Notes: generated by a model from the letters alone, not told the origin. A stretch of 7,426 bases of DNA from Helicobacteraceae bacterium (GCA_015488075.1 WFOM01000206.1:1-7426); one strand, 5' to 3'; shown: positions 1-6,907, counted from the stretch's first letter. A program made the numbers and translations.

Positions 1-1
1 A

Positions 2-367
2 AACGACAAGATAAAGGGTGCAGACTTGATAGCCAGAAAGGGAATGGATGTTGATAAGATGATAAAAATCTTTCCTGAACTTAAAAAATACTCAAGATAT
101 ATACAAGAGGAGATACTGACAGAAGCAAAATATCACAGATATATAGAGAAACAAAAACAAGAGATAGAAAGGATGAAGCATTACCTAAAAATAAAAATAC
201 CTGAAAACTTTGACTTTAGTAAAGTTAGCGGACTATCAAAAGAGATACAAGAAAAACTTTTTGAATTCAATCCACCTACACTTCAAGCAGCATCACAGAT
301 AAGTGGAGTAACACCTGCAGCACTAGAAATTTTACATATATATATAAAAATGGAGAGTAAAAGTTAA
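2..367 (+). CDS. mnmG: MnmG (GidA), C-terminal part, 5' truncated by window edge
   Basis: This is the C-terminal end of the FAD-dependent enzyme MnmG, which with MnmE installs the (carboxymethyl)aminomethyl group on wobble U34 of certain tRNAs. The reading frame is open from base 2, so the true start lies left of the window, and the TTG at 26 is internal. The visible 121 residues carry the family's closing signature: a basic helix with [13 protein letters not shown], then [17 protein letters not shown], then [17 protein letters not shown] followed by the LEILHIYIK helix. This is the helical C-terminal domain that contacts MnmE and tRNA. The stop is TAA at 365-367. The convergent SRP RNA gene ends only a few bases downstream, so mnmG has no private terminator space. 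Identification rests on recognising the conserved tail and is very secure. Confidence 0.96.
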   Translation, partial: NDKIKGADLIARKGMDVDKMIKIFPELKKYSRYIQEEILTEAKYHRYIEKQKQEIERMKHYLKIKIPENFDFSKVSGLSKEIQEKLFEFNPPTLQAASQISGVTPAALEILHIYIKMESKS

Positions 368-369
368 AA

Positions 370-470
370 AGCTCCTCCCAGATACCTGCGGCACACAGCA
401 CCAAAAGGTGTGCTGCTGTGTTCCCACCCTGACACATTGCCTTTTGGCACTGTTGCACAGGTCTAGGAGA
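370..470 (-). ncRNA. ffs: Bacterial small SRP RNA (4.5S type)
   Basis: This is the RNA core of the signal recognition particle, which binds Ffh and directs nascent membrane proteins to FtsY. Read on the - strand, the sequence contains the domain IV signature GTCAGG (433-428), a 3-bp stem GTG/CAC closing a GGAA tetraloop (424-421), then AGCAGC (417-412). This is the same symmetric-loop plus tetraloop layout as in E. coli 4.5S RNA, with the apical stem changed from TCC/GGA to GTG/CAC. The rest folds into one long rod: CTCCT (469-465) pairs with AGGAG (376-372), ACCTG with CAGGT, and GTGCCAAAAGG with CCTTTTGGTGC, then TGTG with CACA. There is no Alu domain, so it is the short type of about 100 nt. 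Exact ends are inferred from the closing helix. A short T run follows the 3' end on the - strand. Confidence 0.93.
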
Positions 471-479
471 AGTGGCAAA

Positions 480-485
480 ATTATA
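480..485 (-). promoter_or_regulatory. -10 box of the SRP RNA promoter
   Basis: A perfect TATAAT on the - strand (485 to 480) lies about 10 bases upstream of the start of the SRP RNA closing helix. Transcription would therefore begin near 473-470, as expected for an unprocessed or lightly processed 5' end. No convincing -35 hexamer is visible, which is usual in Campylobacterota. The box sits inside the untranslated leader of the divergent gene at 500. Confidence 0.6.
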
Positions 486-499
486 TCAAAGAAGATTAA

Positions 500-1006
500 A
501 TGATACTCATAACCGCAACAAAAACAGAAGCTCAGGCCTTTGTTGAAAGGTATAAACTTCAAAAAGCAAAAATAAAGAGTTATACATACTTTTTTAATGA
601 TGATATGTCGGTATTTGTATGTGGTATCGGAGTAAAAAAAAGTTATGAAGCTTGCTTGTTTTTAAAAGAAAATTTTGATCTAAAAAGTAAAAAGATTATA
701 AATGTAGGTATAGCAGCAGCTCCAAAAAGGTTTAATATAGGTGATGTTGCAGGTATTTCAAAGATAATATATAAAGATGAGGTTGTAGAGTTAAAAAAAG
801 AGGGTGAGATTTTAGAGTGTGTAGATAGACCGCAAAACAACGAAAAAAACACACTTGTAGATATGGAGAGCTTTGGTATATACAAGGCTTTAAAAGAGTA
901 TGATATAGATTTTAAAAAGATAATATCTGATTATTTTGCACCAGATACCATTTCAAAAGATTTTGTCAAAAAACTTGTAAAAGATTCTTTAGATAAATTG
1001 TTATAA
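500..1006 (+). CDS. Short nucleoside phosphorylase / MTA-SAH nucleosidase-fold protein
   Basis: This 168-residue protein looks like a compact member of the PNP/UDP phosphorylase superfamily, whose members cleave the glycosidic bond of nucleosides. The N-terminus MILITATKTEAQAF matches the first strand and acidic residue region of MTA/SAH nucleosidases (E10 would be the counterpart of their general acid). It continues with a GIG turn (42-44), NVGIAA (68-73), the ribose-binding-type VDMES segment (M122, E123) and an ISD segment whose D144 matches the purine-contacting/catalytic aspartate. At 168 residues it is much shorter than the usual 230 or so; most of the loss lies between the glycine-rich strand and the VDMES motif. 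The start at 500 follows an AAGAAG purine stretch. It is co-directional with mnmG, 132 bp away, with ffs lying antisense in between. It faces lepA. Substrate is not determinable from sequence alone, and the protein could be a non-canonical or degenerate member. Confidence 0.7.
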   Translation: MILITATKTEAQAFVERYKLQKAKIKSYTYFFNDDMSVFVCGIGVKKSYEACLFLKENFDLKSKKIINVGIAAAPKRFNIGDVAGISKIIYKDEVVELKKEGEILECVDRPQNNEKNTLVDMESFGIYKALKEYDIDFKKIISDYFAPDTISKDFVKKLVKDSLDKLL

Positions 1007-1010
1007 AAAA

Positions 1011-1060
1011 CTAATCCATCTTTAAAACAGACATAAATGCCTCTTGAAGTAACTGCACCT
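1011..1060 (-). pseudogene. Orphan second copy of the lepA 3' end
   Basis: These 50 bp repeat the last 50 bp of lepA (1160-1209) with 43 identities. Read in the lepA frame they give [15 protein letters not shown] followed by a TAG stop, against [15 protein letters not shown] and TAA in the intact gene. Five of the seven differences are synonymous, one is the TAA/TAG stop exchange and one is Pro to Leu, so the piece diverged while it was still coding. An in-frame TAG sits directly upstream (1061-1059), so it is no longer translated as part of LepA. Its stop lies only 4 bp from the stop of the convergent nucleosidase-fold gene, suggesting that this was the original gene end in this chromosome. 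Confidence 0.85.
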
Positions 1061-1080
1061 ATATCTATTTTTATTTCTTC

Positions 1081-1108
1081 TTTCAAATCGAACAAGTCCG
1101 ATTTGAAA
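1081..1108. repeat. Perfect 10-bp inverted repeat with 8-nt loop
   Basis: TTTCAAATCG (1081-1090) and CGATTTGAAA (1099-1108) form a perfect 10-bp stem around an 8-base loop. Neither side is followed by a run of T, so it does not look like a standard intrinsic terminator. A smaller hairpin, TTTGC-TATC-GCAAA (1126-1139), lies close by. Both sit in the non-coding spacer between the two lepA tails. Confidence 0.8.
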
Positions 1109-1142
1109 TTCATCTCACTAAAGCTTTTGCTATCGCAAAGAA

Positions 1143-1213
1143 GGTAAGGTGCAAATTTTTTAGTCCATCTTTAGAACTGACATAAAAGCTTCTTGAGGTA
1201 ACTGCACCTTACC
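1143..1213. repeat. 11-bp inverted repeat spanning the lepA stop codon
   Basis: GGTAAGGTGCA (1143-1153), in the spacer just beyond lepA, is the exact reverse complement of TGCACCTTACC (1203-1213) inside the last lepA codons. In the lepA mRNA these would pair into an 11-bp stem enclosing the final 14 or so codons and the stop. The 7-bp core TGCACCT also occurs at 1054-1060 in the orphan tail, so the spacer is bounded by TGCACCT/AGGTGCA inverted copies. It could act in 3'-end stability or be a leftover of a recombination event. Confidence 0.7.
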
Positions 1214-2950
1214 TATGGCTTTCATCCTTTTTTTACCCTCTTTTTGTTTTTCAAGAAGTTTTCTTTTTCTTGTTATATCACCGCCGTAGCATTTAGCAGT
1301 TACATTTTTTCTCATAGCACTAACAGTCTCTCTTGCTATGATTTTGTTGCCTATGCTTGCTTGGATTGCAACTTCAAAAAGCTGTCTAGGGATTATCTCT
1401 TTCATATTTTTAACTAATGCTCTGCCTTTTGCCTGAGCCTGCTCTTTAGGAACTATGACACTAAGAGCATCTACAACATCCCCTGCAACTCTAACATCAA
1501 GTTTAACCAAATCCCCCTCTTTGTAGTCGCTTGGCTCATAGTCAAAACTTGCATAACCTTTTGAGATAGATTTTAAACTATCGTAAAAATCAACAACTAT
1601 CTCATTCATAGGGATTTGATACTCCAAAAGGACTCTGTTTTCGTTTAGGTATGTCATCCTCTCTTGGATACCTCTTTTTGAAACGAGCAGATTCATTATA
1701 TTTCCCAAAAACTCGTTTGGAGTAATTACCGTTGCTTTTACATAAGGCTCTTCAATTTTTGCTATTTTGGATGGATCGGGAAGTTCGCTTGGATTTTGAA
1801 CTTCAACCATACTGCCGTCATTTAAGTAAACTTTATACACAACACTTGGAGCGGTTGCTATAAGATCAAGTCCAAACTCCCTCTCTAACCTTTCTTTTAC
1901 AACCTCCATATGAAGCATACCTAAAAATCCGACTCTAAATCCAAATCCGAGTGCCACAGATGTCTCAGGCTCAAAACTAAGTGAAGAGTCGTTTAGTTTT
2001 AGTTTTTCCAGTGCATCTCTTAGATCTTCAAACTTGTCTGTATCTATAGGATAAAGTCCGGCAAAAACAAAAGGCTTGGCCGGCTCATAAGGATCTATAG
2101 GTTTTGTTGTGGGATTTTTGGCATCTGTTATGGTGTCACCGACATTTATGATGCTTACATCTTTTATGCCAAGCACCACTATACCGATCTCACCTGTTTT
2201 TATCTCGTCTGTTTTTAGTTTTTTAAGAGGATGCGGATACATAAGCTCCAAAACTTCATGCTCTTGGCCACTGCTTACAAGTTTTAGCTTTTGTTTTGTT
2301 TTTATACTCCCGTCAAAAACTCTAACAAGTGCCAAAGCACCAAGATAGTTATCAAACCAGCTGTCATATATTATAGCTCTTGTAGGTGCATTTTCCTCAC
2401 CGCTTGGAGGAGGAACTCTGTCTACTATGGCATCCAAAAGCTCTCTTATACCGGTCCCTGTTTTGGCTGAAACCATAATCGCATCTGTTGCATCTATACC
2501 TATGGATGTTTCAATCTCTTCTATAACTTTATCAGGATCTGCTGCTGGGAGGTCTATCTTGTTTATAACGGGTATAAGCTCTAAGTCGTTATCTATTGCC
2601 ATATAAACATTTGCAATGGTTTGAGCTTCAACTCCCTGGCTTGCATCAACAACAAGCAAAGCCCCTTCACATGAGGCTAAAGATTTGCTTACTTCATAGG
2701 AAAAGTCAACATGTCCGGGAGTGTCTATAAGGTTTAGTATATAGTGTTTGCCGTCTTTTACATAATCAAGTCTGACAGACTGGGCTTTTATGGTGATTCC
2801 CCGTTCCTGCTCTATATCCATGGTATCCATCATTTGGGATTTCATTTCCCTGTCGCTGACTGCACCGCACTCTTGTATGATCCTGTCAGCGAGTGTGCTT
2901 TTTCCATGGTCTATATGTGCAATGATTGAGAAGTTTCTGATGTTGTCCAA
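1160..2950 (-). CDS. lepA: Elongation factor 4 (LepA), ribosomal back-translocation GTPase
   Basis: LepA/EF4 is a ribosome-bound translational GTPase related to EF-G that acts on stalled or pre-translocated ribosomes. The 596 residues match the family's usual length. The GTPase domain is complete: P-loop AHIDHGKS (11-18), switch I RGIT (50-53), DTPGH (76-80), NKID (130-133) and SAK (161-163). EF-G-like domains follow, and the protein ends with the LepA-specific basic C-terminal domain ([21 protein letters not shown] near 555-575). The start is TTG at 2950; the product [17 protein letters not shown] fits the family's N-terminus and no nearby ATG does. An AGGG Shine-Dalgarno overlaps the prs stop (TAAGGG), with only 9 bp between the genes, so translation is probably coupled to prs. 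The 3' end is duplicated downstream. Confidence 0.98.
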   Translation of the reverse strand: MDNIRNFSIIAHIDHGKSTLADRIIQECGAVSDREMKSQMMDTMDIEQERGITIKAQSVRLDYVKDGKHYILNLIDTPGHVDFSYEVSKSLASCEGALLVVDASQGVEAQTIANVYMAIDNDLELIPVINKIDLPAADPDKVIEEIETSIGIDATDAIMVSAKTGTGIRELLDAIVDRVPPPSGEENAPTRAIIYDSWFDNYLGALALVRVFDGSIKTKQKLKLVSSGQEHEVLELMYPHPLKKLKTDEIKTGEIGIVVLGIKDVSIINVGDTITDAKNPTTKPIDPYEPAKPFVFAGLYPIDTDKFEDLRDALEKLKLNDSSLSFEPETSVALGFGFRVGFLGMLHMEVVKERLEREFGLDLIATAPSVVYKVYLNDGSMVEVQNPSELPDPSKIAKIEEPYVKATVITPNEFLGNIMNLLVSKRGIQERMTYLNENRVLLEYQIPMNEIVVDFYDSLKSISKGYASFDYEPSDYKEGDLVKLDVRVAGDVVDALSVIVPKEQAQAKGRALVKNMKEIIPRQLFEVAIQASIGNKIIARETVSAMRKNVTAKCYGGDITRKRKLLEKQKEGKKRMKAIGKVQLPQEAFMSVLKMD

Positions 2951-2959
2951 ATTATACCC

Positions 2960-3886
2960 TTATGCAAACAGTGAATTTACACTCTCGTTATGATAAACTC
3001 TTCTGATAACTTCTGCAAAAAGCGGAGCTACAGATAAAACAGTTATTTTTTTCGATTCTTTTGAGTTTAGGGTGTTTGTAACTATAAGCTCGTCAAGTTC
3101 TCCGTTTTCTATGTTCTCGTATGCTTTTCCGCTAAGAACAGGATGTGTGGCACATGCCATAACACTGTTTGCACCTTTGTTTTTCAGTGCAGTTGCCGCT
3201 TTTACCATAGTGCCTGCAGTATCTACCATGTCATCTATCATGATAACATCTTTGCCCTCAACATCACCTATAATGTTCATAACTTCGGCAACATTTGCTT
3301 TTTCTCTTCTTTTGTCAACTATAACCATGTCAAGACCGAGTCTTGCGGCAAAGTATCTGGCCCTTGCAACACCTCCGATGTCCGGTGAAGCTATGATAGG
3401 GTTTTTTAGATTTTTGGATTTTATATAATTTTCAAATGTGATAGAGCCGTAAAGATTGTCAACAGGTATGTCAAAAAAGCCCTGTATCTGTCCTGCATGA
3501 AGATCCATGGTTACTACCCTGTCTATACCTGCAGTCTCTAACATATCTGCAACAAGTTTTGCAGTTATCGGCACTCTAGGAGCTGCTTTTCTGTCCTGTC
3601 TAGCATAACCGAAGTAAGGTATAACCGCTGTTATGCTTGATGCACTAGATCTTCTAAGAGCATCAACCATTATAAGCAGCTCCATAAGGTTGTCGTTTGA
3701 CGGTTTTCCTGTTGACTGGATTAAAAACACATCCCTTCCACGGACAGACTCACTTATTTGAACACTTATCTCACCGTCGCTAAATCTTTTTATATCGGCT
3801 TTTGAAAGCGGCACATCCAAAATGGAGCAAACCTCTTTGGCAAAATCAACACTGGCTGTTCCGGAAAAAATCTTATATCCTCTCAT
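2960..3886 (-). CDS. prs: Ribose-phosphate pyrophosphokinase (PRPP synthetase)
   Basis: Prs transfers pyrophosphate from ATP to ribose 5-phosphate, giving PRPP for purine, pyrimidine, histidine, tryptophan and NAD synthesis in the cytosol. The 308 residues are typical of class I enzymes. Visible signatures are FSDGEI (35-40), PSNDNLMELLIMVDALRR (62-79), the ATP-binding YFGYARQDRK (91-100), DLHAGQIQGFF (128-138) with the metal-binding histidine, the KRR flexible loop (192-194) and the PRPP-binding loop VIMIDDMVDTAGT (214-226). The ATG start is preceded by AAAGG about 6 bases upstream. It lies 49 bp downstream of the beta-barrel gene with its own TATAAT box, and is followed after 9 bp by lepA, forming a prs-lepA unit. 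No damage or unusual composition is seen. Confidence 0.98.
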   Translation of the reverse strand: MRGYKIFSGTASVDFAKEVCSILDVPLSKADIKRFSDGEISVQISESVRGRDVFLIQSTGKPSNDNLMELLIMVDALRRSSASSITAVIPYFGYARQDRKAAPRVPITAKLVADMLETAGIDRVVTMDLHAGQIQGFFDIPVDNLYGSITFENYIKSKNLKNPIIASPDIGGVARARYFAARLGLDMVIVDKRREKANVAEVMNIIGDVEGKDVIMIDDMVDTAGTMVKAATALKNKGANSVMACATHPVLSGKAYENIENGELDELIVTNTLNSKESKKITVLSVAPLFAEVIRRVYHNESVNSLFA

Positions 3887-3914
3887 ATAAAACCTTTAGA
3901 AAAATATTGTTGAA

Positions 3915-3920
3915 ATTATA
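3915..3920 (-). promoter_or_regulatory. -10 box of the prs-lepA promoter
   Basis: A perfect TATAAT on the - strand (3920 to 3915) lies in the 49-bp gap between the beta-barrel gene and prs. It would start transcripts near 3908, giving a leader of about 20 bases. No clear -35 is seen. No hairpin terminator is visible between the two genes, so readthrough from the pckA cluster is also possible. Confidence 0.5.
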
Positions 3921-3935
3921 TCCAAATGAAGCTAA

Positions 3936-4787
3936 CTACAGTTTAAAGTTTGCAGATATTAAAAATCTGTTCATTATCGATTTTTTGTAGGTTTGGTTTT
4001 GAAGATCTATGTCGTTGAATTTTTCGTAAATATATGAAAATGCTATATTTTTTATGTCGGAGTAGATATATCTGCTGGAGATTGCAAAACCGTAGTTGTG
4101 AATTTCAGGCAAAGAATAAACAGTAAATGCTTTGTCTTTTACAAGGTTTGCATTATCTCCGTAGTTAAAATCAAAACTGTTTACAAATCTACCTTTATAC
4201 TGTTTGAGATTTAATGAAAAAACATTATATTGTTTACTCAGTGTATAGTTTACTGACGAGTGTCTTTGATATATGTATCCGAGTCTTGCAAGATACCTTC
4301 CCATAAGCGAGTTTTTGTCTCCGAAATATATACTCCAGTAAGGGTTTATCTGTATGACATTTTTTGCCATTGCATCTTTTGGATATATGCTGAATGCCAA
4401 AGAGAGTCCCAGTGAAAAGTTTTGTTTTTTTTGAAAATAGCCATCAAGGAAAAATACAAAACTGTTTTTGTTTGTTTTGTCGTTTGATGCTGTGTAGTGA
4501 AAAGCACCATACAGGTATATATGTTTTTTTAGATTAAAATCATCCCCAAAAGTAAAATCAAACTGATTTTTTGATGAATTTGTTTTGTAGCTTATGTTTT
4601 TGTATTCTAAACCACCGTAAAGTATATGTTTGTTAAAAGTCCGGTTGGCATATATTCCTGTTGAAATTTCATGGTTTTTGTATCCGTTGTAAGCAGCATA
4701 ACTTAAAAACGGATACAGATTTAAATCTTTTGATAACAAAAGTGTGGAAATAAAAAAAAGAAGAAGTTTTATCGGCATTGTTTGCAT
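3936..4787 (-). CDS. Predicted outer-membrane beta-barrel protein, family not recognised
   Basis: This 283-residue protein starts with a secretion signal (KLLLFFISTLLLS, basic residue then a hydrophobic core, with cleavage probably just after). The rest is rich in Tyr, Phe, Asn and Lys in alternating polar/aromatic strands such as HILYGGLEYKNISYK, KHIYLYGAFHYTAS and RYLARLGYIYQRHSS, separated by short polar turns. This is the pattern of an outer-membrane beta-barrel of perhaps 12 or so strands. The last strand RFLISANFKL has an aromatic residue near the end but terminates in Leu rather than the usual Phe. The annotated ATG at 4787 overlaps the regulator gene by 19 bp. A second in-frame ATG at 4778 gives a tidier signal peptide (MPIKLLLFF); neither has a clear Shine-Dalgarno, suggesting translational coupling. 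Function is unknown; a channel or surface protein controlled with pckA is inference from position only. Confidence 0.72.
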   Translation of the reverse strand: MQTMPIKLLLFFISTLLLSKDLNLYPFLSYAAYNGYKNHEISTGIYANRTFNKHILYGGLEYKNISYKTNSSKNQFDFTFGDDFNLKKHIYLYGAFHYTASNDKTNKNSFVFFLDGYFQKKQNFSLGLSLAFSIYPKDAMAKNVIQINPYWSIYFGDKNSLMGRYLARLGYIYQRHSSVNYTLSKQYNVFSLNLKQYKGRFVNSFDFNYGDNANLVKDKAFTVYSLPEIHNYGFAISSRYIYSDIKNIAFSYIYEKFNDIDLQNQTYKKSIMNRFLISANFKL

Positions 4788-5173
4788 AAACCGATGACGG
4801 TAATATCACTGCTTTCTATCGCAAAATCTGTTTTTTGGTTTACTTCATCATAAAAACATTCGATGTTTTGTATATATATATCTTCTATTTTATTACATTT
4901 TTTACATACCAGATGTGAATGGTGTTCTTTTTGCAGTTCGTAAACAGATTTTCGGTTTGGCAGTTTTACCTCTTTTACGAATGATTTTTCCATCATGATA
5001 TTTATATTTTTGTATATGGTTGCAAGAGATAAAGAGGTGAAGTCCTCTTTTAACAGATTATAAAGAGTATCGATGTTTAGATGGCCTTTTTCATCCAGAA
5101 GTTTTGTTATGGCAATCCTTTGCGGAGTTGCTTTTAGCTGATACTCTCTTAATCTGTCTTCAAAATTTTTCAT
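4769..5173 (-). CDS. Fur-family metalloregulator, PerR-like
   Basis: This 134-residue DNA-binding repressor has the Fur-family layout: a winged helix (about 1-80) containing KATPQRIAIT (14-23) and the recognition helix LSLATIYKNINIM (48-60), then a dimerisation domain. The structural zinc site is intact, with C90/C93 and C130/C133 as two CxxC pairs. Aligned to B. subtilis PerR by spacing, the regulatory metal ligands are H31 (H37), H85 (H91), H87 (H93) and D98 (D104), while the position of D85 is E79. Asp at the D104 position is the known mark of peroxide-sensing PerR over Fur, so PerR-like is favoured; the Glu at 79 is Fur-like and leaves doubt. Its ATG lies 1 bp after the pckA stop, and its 3' end overlaps the beta-barrel gene, so the three genes form one operon. 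No clear operator was identified. Confidence 0.9.
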   Translation of the reverse strand: MKNFEDRLREYQLKATPQRIAITKLLDEKGHLNIDTLYNLLKEDFTSLSLATIYKNINIMMEKSFVKEVKLPNRKSVYELQKEHHSHLVCKKCNKIEDIYIQNIECFYDEVNQKTDFAIESSDITVIGLCKQCR

Positions 5174-5174
5174 T

Positions 5175-6767
5175 TTATGAGCCTATTTTCGGTCCTGCTT
5201 CGGAAAAATCAAACTCGCTGTCTTCGGTTTGGTATTTTTTAAAGTTTTCTATAAACATCTCTGCTAGCATATCTCTGGTTTTGTCAAACTCATCTTTGTC
5301 TGCCCATGCTTCTCTCGGGTTAAGAACTTTAGGATCTATATCGCCGAGTTTTTTAGGAACTTTAAGTCTGAAAGTTTTTGTTGTGTCAAATTCACAGTTT
5401 TCTATAGTGCCGTCAAGTATCGCATTTATACATGCTCTTGTATCTTTTATGCTCATCCTTTTTCCGACACCGTATTTTCCTCCTGTCCATCCTGTATTTA
5501 CAAGATACACATTTACACCGTATTTGTCTATCTTCTCACCAAGAAGTTTGGCATATACCGTAGGATGAAGAGGCAAAAAAGCTTCTCCAAAACAGGCACT
5601 GAAAGTTGCAACAGGCTCTGTTATACCTCTCTCAGTCCCTGCAACTTTTGCAGTGTATCCGCTAAGAAAATAATACATTGCCTGTTCTTTAGATAATTTT
5701 GAAACAGGAGGCAAGACTCCAAAAGCATCGGCAGTCAGAAAGATTATGTTTTTAGGGTGTCCGGCTTTTAGTCCCGGCTGGTGATTTGTTATATGCTCTA
5801 TAGGGTAAGAAACTCTGGTGTTTTCTGTTTTGCTTGCATCATCATAGTCGACATTGCCTTCTTCATCTACGACAACATTTTCAAGCAGTGCATTTCTTTT
5901 TATGGCGGCATAGATTTCCGGTTCACTCTCTTTGTCAAGGTTTATAACTTTGGCATAACATCCGCCTTCAAAGTTAAATACACCCTCATCATCCCATCCG
6001 TGTTCATCATCGCCTATAAGTCTTCTGTTTGGATCGGTTGATAGTGTGGTTTTACCTGTTCCGCTAAGACCAAAGAAAAGTGCGGTATCTCCGTCTTTTC
6101 CTACATTTGCGGAGCAGTGCATAGAGAGTTTGCCTTCAAGCGGAAGCCAGTAGTTCATCATGGAAAAGATTCCTTTTTTCATCTCTCCGCCGTAATATGT
6201 TCCACCTATAATTGCTATGTTGTTTTCTACATCAAACATAACAAATACTTCAGAATTTAAACCGTGTTCTTTGTATTTTTCATCTATAGCTTTGCATGCA
6301 TTCAAGACTGTAAAGTCCGGAGAGAAACCTTTAAGTTCTTCTTTTGTAGGTCTTATAAACATGTTTTTTACAAAATGTGCCTGCCAAGCAAGCTCTGAAA
6401 TAAATCTAACCTTTCTTTTGGAAGCTTCGCTGGCACCTGTATATACATCCATAACATACAGGCTTTTGTTTGATAACTGTTCTTTTGCAACTTCCAAAAG
6501 TTCATTGAAAACTTCAGCAGTAACTTTGTGGTTTACATCTCCCCATGCTATATATTTGTTTGAAGGATCTCTGTAAACAAAGTATTTGTCTTTTGGGCTT
6601 CTTCCGGTAAAGATTCCGGTGTCAACCGCAGTTGCACCGCATTTTGTAAGTTTGCACTCACCGTTTTTTAGTTCATGATCTATCAGTTCGTCATAGTCAA
6701 GGTTGTAAAAAACCTCTTTAGGATTTTTTATACCAAGGTTGTCTAACTGCTGTTTTATATCACTCAT
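5175..6767 (-). CDS. pckA: Phosphoenolpyruvate carboxykinase (ATP)
   Basis: PckA interconverts oxaloacetate + ATP and phosphoenolpyruvate + CO2 + ADP, linking the TCA cycle to gluconeogenesis. The 530 residues fit the ATP-type family. Landmarks are the oxaloacetate-binding TGRSPKDK (54-61, R56), [11 protein letters not shown] (191-201), the metal ligand His in SMHCSANVG (H217), the P-loop GLSGTGKTT (233-241), the kinase-2 LIGDDEHGW (250-258), the TENTRVSYP segment (R318) and the NTGWTGG adenine-site region (424-430). No active-site residue appears lost. The ATG at 6767 is preceded by a good GAAGG Shine-Dalgarno 7 bases upstream and a TATAAT box at 6812-6807. It heads the cluster with the Fur/PerR-family gene 1 bp after its stop. 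In a Campylobacterota host this enzyme most likely runs towards PEP for sugar synthesis. Confidence 0.98.
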   Translation of the reverse strand: MSDIKQQLDNLGIKNPKEVFYNLDYDELIDHELKNGECKLTKCGATAVDTGIFTGRSPKDKYFVYRDPSNKYIAWGDVNHKVTAEVFNELLEVAKEQLSNKSLYVMDVYTGASEASKRKVRFISELAWQAHFVKNMFIRPTKEELKGFSPDFTVLNACKAIDEKYKEHGLNSEVFVMFDVENNIAIIGGTYYGGEMKKGIFSMMNYWLPLEGKLSMHCSANVGKDGDTALFFGLSGTGKTTLSTDPNRRLIGDDEHGWDDEGVFNFEGGCYAKVINLDKESEPEIYAAIKRNALLENVVVDEEGNVDYDDASKTENTRVSYPIEHITNHQPGLKAGHPKNIIFLTADAFGVLPPVSKLSKEQAMYYFLSGYTAKVAGTERGITEPVATFSACFGEAFLPLHPTVYAKLLGEKIDKYGVNVYLVNTGWTGGKYGVGKRMSIKDTRACINAILDGTIENCEFDTTKTFRLKVPKKLGDIDPKVLNPREAWADKDEFDKTRDMLAEMFIENFKKYQTEDSEFDFSEAGPKIGS

Positions 6768-6806
6768 AAATTTACCTTCATTTGTATAAGTTGTAATCGT
6801 TTTGAA

Positions 6807-6812
6807 ATTATA
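6807..6812 (-). promoter_or_regulatory. -10 box of the pckA operon promoter
   Basis: A perfect TATAAT on the - strand (6812 to 6807) lies about 40 bases upstream of the pckA ATG. The 11 bases TATAATTTCAA are shared with the prs promoter. AT-rich, partly symmetrical TATA-AGTAG-TATA surrounds the box and could be a weak operator for the Fur/PerR-type regulator encoded downstream, but the symmetry is too short to claim one. Confidence 0.55.
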
Positions 6813-6907
6813 CTACTTATATACCTAAATTAAAGATAAAAATGGAAGATTTTTTTGAATTTTCAGAAATTATTTCCGATATGATGAAAGTTTAAGAAAT
6901 TTTTTTG

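Noticed and set aside
276..562. Two overlapping - strand open frames across the mnmG end and the next gene
   Set aside because: They cover the SRP RNA gene and the coding strand of confident genes on the other side, and have no ribosome binding site or family features.
1081..1108. Intrinsic terminator of lepA
   Set aside because: The stem is strong but AT-rich and has no T tract on either strand.
931..1113. - strand 60-residue open frame starting MNFKSDLFDLK
   Set aside because: It runs through the lepA orphan tail out of the lepA frame and ends inside the convergent nucleosidase-fold gene. The peptide is explained by the palindrome at 1081-1108.
2109..2993. Several + strand open frames opposite lepA
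   Set aside because: They are antisense shadows of a complete, strongly conserved gene, with hydrophobic low-complexity translations.
3072..3428. + strand 118-residue hydrophobic frame opposite prs
   Set aside because: It is an antisense shadow of prs; its Ser/Phe/Thr-rich composition comes from the reverse reading of conserved codons.
5104..5568. + strand 154-residue frame opposite pckA and the regulator
   Set aside because: It spans two real genes on the other strand and shows no domain or start signal.
6800..6825. Fur/PerR operator at the pckA promoter
   Set aside because: The TATA-AGTAG-TATA symmetry has only 4-bp arms in AT-rich DNA, which is expected by chance.
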